DNA of 64,000 nt from Symbiodinium natans (taxonomy: Eukaryota > Sar > Dinophyceae > Suessiales > Symbiodiniaceae), in contig CAJNDS010000395.1 in the NCBI GenBank assembly GCA_905221605.1, positions 85,781 through 149,780 on the forward strand. The letters are read 5' to 3'. Each line of letters starts with the position of its first letter. Position 1 is the first letter of the stretch. Of the stretch, positions 9,768 to 16,889 are shown piece after piece. Position numbers and translations under genes: made by a program. The notes beneath the pieces were generated by a model. The model made no database searches. It was not told the origin of the DNA and saw only the letters and a list, made by a program, of their open reading frames with translations.

Positions 9768-10682
9768 ATGTCTAAGCAAGAAATTATAGCGAATATTTAT
9801 TATGATAAAAGCGGTTTTGGAAGCAAGAAAACAACCCTAGAAGATGCAAAAAAGAAGGATAAAACTATAACAATGCAAGACGTGGAAGAATTTTTTAAAA
9901 ACAACATTGAAGAGAAAAGAAAACCGCGCGGACAAAACTCCTTCGTCGCTCCGTATGCTTATCATACTTTTCAAATTGATTTGTTCTTTATTTCCAAGAA
10001 AGACCTTGAAAATCAAAAATTCAATGTAGGCTTGGTGCTGATAGATGTTTTCTCCAAATATGCAGTTGTTGTTCCTATCAAAAGCAAAGAGCCACCCGAC
10101 TTTCTAGCGGGAATGATGGAGGGACTAAATAAAATGGATAAGAAACCAGAACTTCTTTACGGCGACGACGAGGGAAGTTTGAATAGTCAAGTTGTAAATG
10201 AATACCTAACAAAAGAAAAGATAGAGCTTCACAGAACAAGAGGGCACCCTGCCTTCGCCGAGAGACTAATAAGAACCTTTAAAGACAAACTATTCAAACG
10301 AGTAGAAGCGGATGAAAAAAAGGGAAAAGAAAACATCCAATGGACGGACTACATATTTGAAATAATGCTTACATACAATAATAAAGACGTTCATTCTGCA
10401 ACCAAATTCACTCCGAAAGATGCACGGCTACCAAAAAATCAGCTTGAAGTGAAATTGAATATAGGCTTACAAGCAAAAAGAAGCAGAACTTATCCTGACC
10501 TTCACAAGGGCGATAAGGTGAAAGTTATGAGAAAGAAAGGAATATCCGAAAAAGAAAGAAGTAGCCACTGGCTAAAAGCAGTTCAAGAAATAACCCGAAT
10601 TGACGATAAGTTAGGTCAGACCTATTATTTTTTGGATGATGGTAACAGAGGCTATTTACGCCACGAATTATTGAAAGTTTAA
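9768..10682 (+). CDS. rve-family DDE integrase
   Basis: The protein is 304 aa. The frame is open from 9639, inside the previous gene, but MSKQEIIANIYYDK at 9768 is the natural start, 23 bp after the upstream stop. It inserts the element DNA through a retroviral-type strand transfer, consistent with the 5-6 bp target duplication. The catalytic triad is Asp71 (FQIDLFF), Asp134 (YGDDEGS) and Glu165 (HPAFAERLIRTFKD), with a 30-residue gap between the last two. The N-terminus carries the short helical region typical of Maverick and virophage integrases rather than an HHCC finger. The C-terminal about 60 residues (KGDKVKV to RHELLKV) look like a chromo/SH3-like small beta barrel. The gene is co-directional with the replication protein and convergent with the next one. 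Confidence 0.95.
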   Translation: MSKQEIIANIYYDKSGFGSKKTTLEDAKKKDKTITMQDVEEFFKNNIEEKRKPRGQNSFVAPYAYHTFQIDLFFISKKDLENQKFNVGLVLIDVFSKYAVVVPIKSKEPPDFLAGMMEGLNKMDKKPELLYGDDEGSLNSQVVNEYLTKEKIELHRTRGHPAFAERLIRTFKDKLFKRVEADEKKGKENIQWTDYIFEIMLTYNNKDVHSATKFTPKDARLPKNQLEVKLNIGLQAKRSRTYPDLHKGDKVKVMRKKGISEKERSSHWLKAVQEITRIDDKLGQTYYFLDDGNRGYLRHELLKV

Positions 10683-10728
10683 CTTTGAGATAATTATTAA
10701 AGGTGTTAAAAAAGATAGACAATAATAT

Positions 10729-10742
10729 CAATAATATTATTG
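10729..10742. terminator. AT-rich palindrome between convergent genes
   Basis: The 14-bp perfect palindrome CAATAATATTATTG lies in the 61-bp gap between the integrase stop and the stop of the leftward gene. A shared transcription end is plausible but unproven. Confidence 0.4.
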
Positions 10743-10743
10743 C

Positions 10744-11529
10744 TTATCTACTTCTTCCTGATGAACTCCTAGACCTTATGTATTCAATAGTCCTTTCCGA
10801 ACTGGCAACACTAACAGGAGGGGAACTTTGTAAATATTCAACTGTTCTATCAGAAGGCACTGAACTCGGAACTGTTTCCGGAGGGCTAGATTGAACGTAT
10901 TCGCTTAACGCCCCTTCTTCAATGGGCAACAGTGCACTTCTTCCAGAACTTCGCCTTGAACTTGATGAAGATGATGATGGTTCATAAGATTTTTTAACGT
11001 TCATCGGTAAAGAAGAACTACTCGCTTGGCTTTCTTCTGTTGCTACACGCTCTACATTCTCCTCATCTCGTTGTTCGCGTTGCTCCCTCATTCTACGTAA
11101 TTCCTCTCTTCCTTCTTCATATTCATCATTTCCAAACATACTATCAAACATTCTTCTCATTAAGCTTCTTTCGTTTTGTCTTTCTGTTCCCCTCTCAACT
11201 GATTTATGACTGCTTCTTATACTAGATGCTTCGCTTACTTCATCTCGTTCTTCTTTAACAGCTTCTTCGGGTGTTCTCATACTTTCACTAACAGAAGAAC
11301 TTGAAGAAGAAGAAGCTAAATTAAAATCCGTCTGTGTCGCTTTATCTGGATTATCATTATTGTTAATATTTATTCTCTTATCATAATTACTTAAATCAAA
11401 CTCATCAAAATCAACATCTTCTAGTAAAATACCCGTTAAACTTCTTCTTTCTCTTTCCGGTAAGATTTTTAACCTTCTCGTTCTAGCTTCCTTTAACATT
11501 TGCTCATAGGTAGGGCGAAGTTTAAGCAT
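10744..11529 (-). CDS. Ser-rich capsid-block protein with LRPTY motif (261 aa)
   Basis: No known family. It starts MLKLRPTYEQML, and the same KLRPTY-(E/D)-x-M motif opens the next gene (11543-12562), so the two share a N-terminal module, perhaps a docking or packaging signal. After residue 60 the protein is low in complexity: Ser runs, an acidic-basic stretch (EEGREELRRMREQREQRDEE), and a C-terminal tail with three variants of RTVEYLQSSPP. A box AAATATATAG lies about 5 bp before the start. Disordered, serine-rich, basic-acidic proteins in this position often belong to the virion core, but that is inference from context. Confidence 0.65.
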   Translation of the reverse strand: MLKLRPTYEQMLKEARTRRLKILPERERRSLTGILLEDVDFDEFDLSNYDKRININNNDNPDKATQTDFNLASSSSSSSVSESMRTPEEAVKEERDEVSEASSIRSSHKSVERGTERQNERSLMRRMFDSMFGNDEYEEGREELRRMREQREQRDEENVERVATEESQASSSSLPMNVKKSYEPSSSSSSSRRSSGRSALLPIEEGALSEYVQSSPPETVPSSVPSDRTVEYLQSSPPVSVASSERTIEYIRSRSSSGRSR

Positions 11530-11542
11530 TCTATATATTTGT

Positions 11543-12562
11543 TTATATAATACTTGCTAATGCATCTTGCGCTACTGCGAGAGCTACGTCTTTTGCAACT
11601 TCTTTACCTGCATTTAAAACGGCACTGCCTACTGCTTTTGCTCCACTAGCAATAGCTGAACCAATGCCACCACTTGAAGAAGAAGCGCTTTCTTGATTTG
11701 TAGGTTTCTTTTTCATCATTTTTCTCATTTCTCTAAATTTCTTTGCTTCTTGTTTAACTGTCTTACCGGCGAAGCCTGATTGTTGCCATTCGGCTGTTTC
11801 CTTCAAGCCTTCAATGATTGAAACTAAATACTGCTTCTTTTTCTGTTCGTTTGGAAGTCTGTCCGTTAATTCCATTATTTCGGGTGACAATAAATCGCGA
11901 ACATACAATTGAAATAATAAGCCTGTTGATTTAACGTCTTGATTATTGATAAGATTGTCTGGGTCAAAGTCTCCTACCAATCCTATTTTATCGGTTAGGC
12001 TTCCTTCATCTTCTTCTTCACTTTCAACAGACTCTAAATCTGGCATTTTATCACTACCTTCGTCAGACGTCATTGAATGAACCGGAACACCTGCTGGTAA
12101 TGATTGAGAATGGACGTCTGCTAAATCGCTACTGGCGCTACTGACAGCCCTGTCTCGTGCTTTTTGCATTCTCTGCGTATAGGCGTCCATTTCCGCTTGT
12201 ATTCTAGCTACTTCATCATCACTTAATTCTTGTCCGTCTAACAGTTCAACTTCTAAGGGGGTATTGTAGCCACTAGTTGTAGCAGATAAAACGCCCATTG
12301 ATGAGCCCGTTGCCATTGACCTCTGTCTTAATTGCGTTTGTCTCAGTTCGTTTTTGACCTTGTCTTCTTCCTGCTTCTTCAATCCTAGAAAATCAACGTT
12401 GTCAAACTGACTTCCGAACTGATTGTTTCTGAATATCGTTGCTCGTCTGTCAATAATGTTTTCAATTGAAGGTCGCGAAGCGTCTCCTTGACTTTCAATC
12501 ATTCCTATCATTTCATCATACGTTGGACGTAATTTTAGTTCAGATTTCAATGTTTTAATCAT
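11543..12562 (-). CDS. Capsid-block protein with LRPTY motif and C-terminal amphipathic helix (339 aa)
   Basis: It starts MIKTLKSELKLRPTYDEM, sharing the LRPTY module with the downstream gene. The middle part (about residues 100-200) is acidic and disordered. Residues about 205-265 form a helical region (LLFQLYVRDLLSPEIMELTD). The last about 40 residues are small, hydrophobic and alternating (AIASGAKAVGSAVLNAGKEV onward), like membrane-active helices of minor capsid proteins such as adenovirus protein VI. No sequence homology is claimed. The gene lies 13 bp upstream of the 261-aa gene and is co-directional with it, so they are probably co-expressed. A role in membrane penetration is a hypothesis. 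Confidence 0.65.
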   Translation of the reverse strand: MIKTLKSELKLRPTYDEMIGMIESQGDASRPSIENIIDRRATIFRNNQFGSQFDNVDFLGLKKQEEDKVKNELRQTQLRQRSMATGSSMGVLSATTSGYNTPLEVELLDGQELSDDEVARIQAEMDAYTQRMQKARDRAVSSASSDLADVHSQSLPAGVPVHSMTSDEGSDKMPDLESVESEEEDEGSLTDKIGLVGDFDPDNLINNQDVKSTGLLFQLYVRDLLSPEIMELTDRLPNEQKKKQYLVSIIEGLKETAEWQQSGFAGKTVKQEAKKFREMRKMMKKKPTNQESASSSSGGIGSAIASGAKAVGSAVLNAGKEVAKDVALAVAQDALASII

Positions 12563-12571
12563 ATTATTAAT

Positions 12572-12892
12572 TTAGATTATATTTGCTATAATATTTTTTA
12601 AGTCAGATTGTCGTTGTTTTAGCTCTTCCTTTGTTCTAACTGGCATCATAGGTCTCTCTAACTGCCTATTAATACTATCTAGTTCTCCTTGGTAAAGGCT
12701 CTTCTTCTGATGTTCCAGCCAGTCATTCCTTAACCTAATGTTCTTGCCTCGGTTCTCCGCCTCTTCAATTCTTAACTTCATATCTTCTAAATATTTTAAC
12801 CTACTGGAAACCCCGATTGAACTGTCCAAATCGTAATACCTGCTAACTTGGGGCGCACGTTTGAACTCTGCTTTGCTCTTCCACATACTCAT
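12572..12892 (-). CDS. Small helical hypothetical protein (106 aa)
   Basis: It starts MSMWKSKAEFKRAPQ, and an MWKSKA start two residues later is also possible. Residues 30-95 are predicted largely helical, with heptad-like spacing (LKYLEDMKLRIEEAENRGKN, then QGELDSINRQLERP), suggesting a coiled coil. No family recognised. It ends 9 bp before the 339-aa gene and is preceded by a palindromic AT hairpin region, so it is probably the first gene of that three-gene leftward unit. A small virion or assembly protein is possible from location only. Confidence 0.6.
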   Translation of the reverse strand: MSMWKSKAEFKRAPQVSRYYDLDSSIGVSSRLKYLEDMKLRIEEAENRGKNIRLRNDWLEHQKKSLYQGELDSINRQLERPMMPVRTKEELKQRQSDLKNIIANII

Positions 12893-12940
12893 ATTATATT
12901 TAATAATAGATAATTATTATTAAATATATTTAATTTTCTT

Positions 12941-13594
12941 TCATTTGTTTTTTTTTCTCGCATAGTATTGTCGGTTGCTTTCACGAACCTTTTCTCTGTT
13001 GTTGTTTTGGTATTCTCGTGCTCGTGCTTGTTCTCTTTCTTTATTATTTTGATAATATTCTTTTTTCTGTTGCTTAATATCTTCTTTGTTTTCATCATAG
13101 TAAATTTTAATCTTGTCTTGTATCTTCTCTTTGTTTTCATTTCGATAATGCTTGGCATATTTTAGCTTCGCATCTTTATTTTGTTCATAATGCTTCCTCA
13201 CTTGTTCCAATTTCTTGTCTCTGTTTTGTTCGTAGTATTCTTTGAATTTCTGTTTGTTTTCTTCGTAATACTCTTTTTTTGTCCTTCCGTTTATAATACT
13301 ATTTAATGTTGATTGATGCTCTCGTATTAGTTCTCCTTCACGCTTCGTCAATTGTATAACATTTTCGCAGGGATATTCTTCTAACAATTCAATGTAGAAG
13401 TGTTCTCGTCCTAATTCATTCATTTTCTTATAAAGCTTCACACCACCTATATTACCGTGTTTCAGGTTGCTTCTATGCTGTGACATTCTTCGACTTAAAC
13501 TCTGACAGGTGCTTCCGATATAAATATCATCATTAATACTATTTCTGATACAATATATTTTTCCTTGTGAATAATCTTTTGTATTTCTAGACAT
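12941..13594 (-). CDS. GIY-YIG endonuclease 1
   Basis: The protein is 217 aa. The GIY-YIG nuclease domain occupies residues 10-105: KIYCI as the GIY strand, IYIGST as the YIG strand, an Arg in LSRRMSQHRS, and the metal-binding Glu in KREGELIREH followed by Asn. The rest is a repetitive charged tail of YYE-x-NK-type units about 15-18 residues long. This tail is long and helical and shared with the other two GIY-YIG proteins of the element, but this copy lacks their C-terminal zinc finger. Such proteins nick or cut DNA and are often mobile (homing-like). AATATATAA lies about 20 bp before the start. It sits between two structural gene groups and looks like an inserted passenger. Confidence 0.9.
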   Translation of the reverse strand: MSRNTKDYSQGKIYCIRNSINDDIYIGSTCQSLSRRMSQHRSNLKHGNIGGVKLYKKMNELGREHFYIELLEEYPCENVIQLTKREGELIREHQSTLNSIINGRTKKEYYEENKQKFKEYYEQNRDKKLEQVRKHYEQNKDAKLKYAKHYRNENKEKIQDKIKIYYDENKEDIKQQKKEYYQNNKEREQARAREYQNNNREKVRESNRQYYARKKNK

Positions 13595-13625
13595 ATTTTT
13601 TTTATTGTTATATATTGTTTTATCC

Positions 13626-14315
13626 TTAAAACATTTTTGATTTAAAACCGTTAATTTTCTGCATTTGTTCTTCTCTCTTTACTCTCTTAATTTCGTTGTA
13701 ATGTTGTTGTAAAAGCTCTGTTGCTGATAGTTGTCTAGGTGGAGGTGTATCTTGCATTCTAACTGGCACACTTGGCACACTTGATTTTGTTTTCACTTCA
13801 ATAGGCTCGGAATAATTAACAACTTCATTTTTTACGTTTTGAGCGTTTTTTTCGTTTTCTTTTTCATATTTTGCTTTCATTTCTTCTTCAATTTCTTTTC
13901 TTAATTTTTGTTCCACCTTTGAGCCATAACTTGCCTTCTGCTTATTGACTGGTAATGTTTCGGTTGGTTGTCCCTTACAATAATGCGGATGAGTATTTCT
14001 TAAACTTTTTGGTAACATTTTTTTCAAACAATCAGGGCATTCGGCTAGTTCCACTACTTTAACACTTCTCGCTAGTTTCTTTGGTGTTGCTTTTGCCTTT
14101 GCTTTTGGCTTCGCTTCTTCAACTGTGTCATTACGACTTTGTCCTAATGAGGCGACTGCGTCATTACCTGCTGGTTCAATATTTGTTGGTTCAGTTCTAG
14201 CTTCCTCTTTCGGTTCTTCTTTCTGTTCTTTATTAGGCTCTTCTTCATTCTTTTCGTTAGTTGTCATTTCAGGCTCTTCTTCATTTTTAATCTCTTCAAC
14301 CTCTTCACCACTCAT
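13626..14315 (-). CDS. Acidic protein with a Cys-His zinc motif (229 aa)
   Basis: Residues 1-80 are a highly acidic Glu-rich region, followed by a basic KAKAKATPKK stretch. A single zinc-finger-like motif comes at residues 92-114: ECPDCLKK, then HPHYC. This short finger recurs in PLV and virophage proteins of unknown role. The C-terminal half is charged and coiled-coil-like (SKVEQKLRKEIEEEMKAKYE). It is co-directional with the penton gene upstream (38 bp gap), so it probably belongs to the virion block. A TATA-like AAATATATAC lies about 15-20 bp before the start. No precise function is recognised. Confidence 0.65.
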   Translation of the reverse strand: MSGEEVEEIKNEEEPEMTTNEKNEEEPNKEQKEEPKEEARTEPTNIEPAGNDAVASLGQSRNDTVEEAKPKAKAKATPKKLARSVKVVELAECPDCLKKMLPKSLRNTHPHYCKGQPTETLPVNKQKASYGSKVEQKLRKEIEEEMKAKYEKENEKNAQNVKNEVVNYSEPIEVKTKSSVPSVPVRMQDTPPPRQLSATELLQQHYNEIKRVKREEQMQKINGFKSKMF

Positions 14316-14353
14316 TAATTAATATAGTATATATTTTTCTAATTAGATAATTT

Positions 14354-15190
14354 TCAGCCCTTAAAAAAGGTAAGGGTGAATGATATGTCCACCCCGTTTA
14401 AATTTATATTTTGATTAAGGTGGTCGGTGCATCTGAAATTTAACCTACGAAATAATTTGTTAGAGCAGTCAATATAATCAACCGAACTTAACTCTAAATC
14501 ATTTATGACACCTAAATAAGGAACATTTACAGGGACTTTCTTGATAATGCTTGAATTGCCCGCCACTGTCAATTGATTATAATTGCTTATTTCATTGCAG
14601 TGTAAATAAACATTCTTAACAGGAGTTAAGTCAACAAAGTTTGTTGTGTAAGGAGCTACATTTGTGTAAGCGTCAGTAGCTGGCGTGGTATTGCCTATCA
14701 CTCTGTTTATTGAACTTAAATTATTAACATCAACGGGGTCACTAAACAAATTTGCTACTGGGGCTACTTCATCATCAGTCAGAACAACAAAAATAGCAGT
14801 TGCGTAATTAGAGCTGAAAGTATATTTATTGGTTGAAGTGTTATAGCTTATTGAATATGTATTTGGTCTATCAACCGTATCAACCAGCAAATTTAAAGCA
14901 ATCTCTATTGTTTGAGCTAAATCAACTGCTGTATAGTTGCCCTCCGGAATTGTAATTTTACGATAAGTTATACCTGCTACAACACTTGGTGGTATGACCT
15001 GATGTCTAAAATAAAGATTGTTGTTTGTGCTGTTTATGGAATACCAAGAATGAGGAATGCTTACCTCGTGTATTTGACACAACATATTTTCTTCAAGCTG
15101 GACTGTTTCCGGTAGGTCAATAGTAAAATCGGACGACGTGCCACTTACTCTATAACTGCTGTCAATATATACCTTTTTGAACTTAAGCAT
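14354..15190 (-). CDS. Minor capsid (penton-type) protein
   Basis: The protein is 278 aa and starts MLKFKKVYIDSSYR. The opening pattern (Y-I-D-S-S-Y-R, then SDFTIDLP) and the motif VSIPHSWYSINSTNNN are typical of the single-jelly-roll minor capsid proteins of PLVs and virophages, which form the pentameric vertices. The rest is beta-rich, ending in VDISFTLTFFKG. Length fits the family (about 250-350 aa). It lies opposite and next to the lipase-like gene, with a 41-bp divergent spacer that likely holds both promoters. The call rests on pattern and on the presence of MCP and ATPase in the same element; a structure comparison would confirm it. Confidence 0.85.
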   Translation of the reverse strand: MLKFKKVYIDSSYRVSGTSSDFTIDLPETVQLEENMLCQIHEVSIPHSWYSINSTNNNLYFRHQVIPPSVVAGITYRKITIPEGNYTAVDLAQTIEIALNLLVDTVDRPNTYSISYNTSTNKYTFSSNYATAIFVVLTDDEVAPVANLFSDPVDVNNLSSINRVIGNTTPATDAYTNVAPYTTNFVDLTPVKNVYLHCNEISNYNQLTVAGNSSIIKKVPVNVPYLGVINDLELSSVDYIDCSNKLFRRLNFRCTDHLNQNINLNGVDISFTLTFFKG

Positions 15191-15231
15191 TATTAATTAA
15201 CAGAGAAAATTAATTTATAAGTTATTTTATA

Positions 15232-15888
15232 ATGCATAAAGATAAAAGAAGAAATGAAGGAATAACGTATGAAGCCCCGAACACAAGAAGCAAGATACAT
15301 AATGAAGTTAAAGAAGAATTAGCGGGTAACTGGTCTTTTCTAACAGACACGCAAGGACTTAAATTAGCATATGAAAATCCTGACGGGATTTATAGAAACG
15401 GAAGCCAACTATACATTGCTGGAACCGGTGGAGGCGGAAGATGGTTAGGTGATATATATGATGATGTAAAATTACCGCTTTACCAAACACGAAACACGAA
15501 ACGATACAAAGATGTAGATAAGTTCATAAAAGACGGAGCTATTGAAATTGACGGTCAAAAACATTATGGTATCTCTGACGTTATTTCACACAGCTTGGGA
15601 TCGGCGATAAGCGCACAAATCAATAATGATTATGGAAATATTTTTAGAACGAGAAGTTATGGTTCGCCTTTTGTTTCAAATCAACGTCCAGAAGACACGG
15701 GGACAAATTTGAGAATAAGAGGGTCTAAGGACGTTGTGAGTATGTTTGACGGTGGCAGTATAACTATTCCGAAAGGCTCGTTAAATCCATTGTATAACCA
15801 CTCCTACGAAGATATAGCAAATGTTAAAAACAAAGCAGGAAATGAACCTATAACAAGAGAAGAATTTATGGAACAATTTGAAACATAG
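15232..15888 (+). CDS. Class-3 lipase-like alpha/beta hydrolase
   Basis: The protein is 218 aa. The motifs match class 3 lipases in order: YIAGTGGGG (residues 61-69, oxyanion-like), the nucleophile elbow SHSLGSA with Ser121, RSYGSPFVSN (141-150, the conserved strand after the nucleophile), Asp167 in KDVVSMF, and His190 in NHSYE. The elbow has Ser instead of Gly just before His (SHSLGS rather than GHSLGG). No signal peptide was seen. It would hydrolyse lipid or ester bonds, perhaps a phospholipid during entry or exit. Lipase-like genes are reported from algal viruses and PLVs. It starts the rightward structural block and is divergent from the penton gene. Confidence 0.78.
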   Translation: MHKDKRRNEGITYEAPNTRSKIHNEVKEELAGNWSFLTDTQGLKLAYENPDGIYRNGSQLYIAGTGGGGRWLGDIYDDVKLPLYQTRNTKRYKDVDKFIKDGAIEIDGQKHYGISDVISHSLGSAISAQINNDYGNIFRTRSYGSPFVSNQRPEDTGTNLRIRGSKDVVSMFDGGSITIPKGSLNPLYNHSYEDIANVKNKAGNEPITREEFMEQFET

Positions 15889-15908
15889 TTAAAGAAAAGA
15901 TATATTAA

Positions 15909-15919
15909 GATATATAGGG
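15909..15919 (+). promoter_or_regulatory. AAGATATATARG-type box before GIY-YIG 2
   Basis: AGATATATAGG lies 2-13 bp before the start codon. The same box occurs in front of the MCP gene (16876-16886), so it is probably a late-type promoter or initiator element. Confidence 0.45.
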
Positions 15920-15921
15920 AT

Positions 15922-16695
15922 ATGAGTAAGTATCATAAAGGGAAAATCTATAAAATCACCGATGTAGGTTATAACAAGCAGTATTTCGGGAGCACCATTG
16001 AAAGTTTAAGTAAAAGAATGGCAAAGCATAGATACAAGTATAAAACATATTCATCAAGTGAAGAACATATCAGAGTAAGTTGTTATGATATATTTGATGA
16101 GTATGGCATAGAAAACTGTAAAATTGAACTTGTTGAATATTTTAGTTGTGAGACAAAAGATGAATTGTTTAGACGGGAAGGTGAGTATATAAGAAACAAT
16201 GACTGCGTCAATAAAGTTGTTTCTGGAAGGACATTACAAGAATATAAAGCCGAGACCAAAGAGCAAAGGCGCGAAGGTAACAAACTTTATTATGAAAAAA
16301 ACAAACCAACAATACAAGCAAAAGCAAAACAATACCGAGACAATAACAAAGAGAAGATAAGGCAAAATGACAAACTATATTATGAAAAAAACAAACAAAA
16401 ATGGGTTGAGTTTTACCAACAAAACAAGGAACGATTACGAGAGGAAAGGCGTGATTATCTAAAACAGTATAGAGAAAAAGAAGAAAACAAAACACGAATA
16501 CAAACACGAAAAAGCGAAAAACACTTATGTGAATGTGGTTGCTACTATACATTTGGTCATAGGTTAAGACATTTTCAAACTAAAAAACGCCAAGAAGCAT
16601 TAAATAATCTAAATAATATAAATAATAATAATGTTCTCTTACAAAGCGCAGACTTACGAGAAGATGGAAAAGCAGAAGCCAGACAAGAAGTTTAA
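15922..16695 (+). CDS. GIY-YIG endonuclease 2 with C-terminal zinc finger
   Basis: The protein is 257 aa. The N-terminal GIY-YIG domain shows KIYKI, the QYFGST strand, Arg in SKRMAKHR, and Glu in RREGEYIRNN. A repetitive basic linker with YYEKNK units follows (about residues 110-190). Then comes a finger-like module CECGCYYTFGHRLRHF, related to the second finger of the TIR and end proteins. The last about 20 residues overlap the start of the next ORF by 65 bp in another frame, as if the nuclease had inserted just upstream of an existing gene. The start is supported by the box directly before it. Confidence 0.9.
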   Translation: MSKYHKGKIYKITDVGYNKQYFGSTIESLSKRMAKHRYKYKTYSSSEEHIRVSCYDIFDEYGIENCKIELVEYFSCETKDELFRREGEYIRNNDCVNKVVSGRTLQEYKAETKEQRREGNKLYYEKNKPTIQAKAKQYRDNNKEKIRQNDKLYYEKNKQKWVEFYQQNKERLREERRDYLKQYREKEENKTRIQTRKSEKHLCECGCYYTFGHRLRHFQTKKRQEALNNLNNINNNNVLLQSADLREDGKAEARQEV

Positions 16696-16831
16696 ACAAA
16701 ACAGCTACGAAGAAATAAGAAAGTTAGTTGAAGAAAATGATGTGGAAAGGAAACAAATAAATAGTATAGTTAAGAACACGAAAAAGAAGAATACAAATGA
16801 AAATACATATAGTTTTAAATTATTTGATTAA
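16631..16831 (+). CDS. Small basic hypothetical protein (66 aa)
   Basis: It starts MFSYKAQTYEKMEKQKPDKK and overlaps the end of GIY-YIG 2 in another frame. The protein is Lys/Glu/Asn-rich and probably helical, with no known domain. An alternative start at the internal Met of YEKMEKQ would reduce the overlap to about 30 bp. It is followed by a perfect AT hairpin and then the MCP gene. It may be a genuine small virion protein or a by-product of the overlap; codon use is like that of its neighbours. Confidence 0.45.
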   Translation: MFSYKAQTYEKMEKQKPDKKFKQNSYEEIRKLVEENDVERKQINSIVKNTKKKNTNENTYSFKLFD

Positions 16832-16854
16832 ATATAATTAAAAATTATATTTAA
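16828..16854. terminator. 12-bp-stem AT hairpin before the MCP gene
   Basis: The stem TTAAATATAATT and its exact complement AATTATATTTAA are separated by 3 bp, overlapping the stop codon of the small ORF. It probably ends transcription of the preceding unit or acts in MCP expression. Confidence 0.4.
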
Positions 16855-16875
16855 TTAAATTTATTTTTCTAGCCA

Positions 16876-16886
16876 AGATATATAAG
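16876..16886 (+). promoter_or_regulatory. AAGATATATARG-type box before the MCP gene
   Basis: AGATATATAAG lies 3-14 bp before the MCP start, preceded by TTTTTCTAGCC. It is almost identical to the element before GIY-YIG 2. A TCTA motif beside an AT-rich tract recalls late promoters of some algal and flagellate viruses, but this is only a resemblance. Confidence 0.45.
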
Positions 16887-16889
16887 AAA

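Noticed and set aside
12889-13158. 89-codon minus-strand frame
   Set aside because: It is a low-complexity shadow of the GIY-YIG 1 charged tail.
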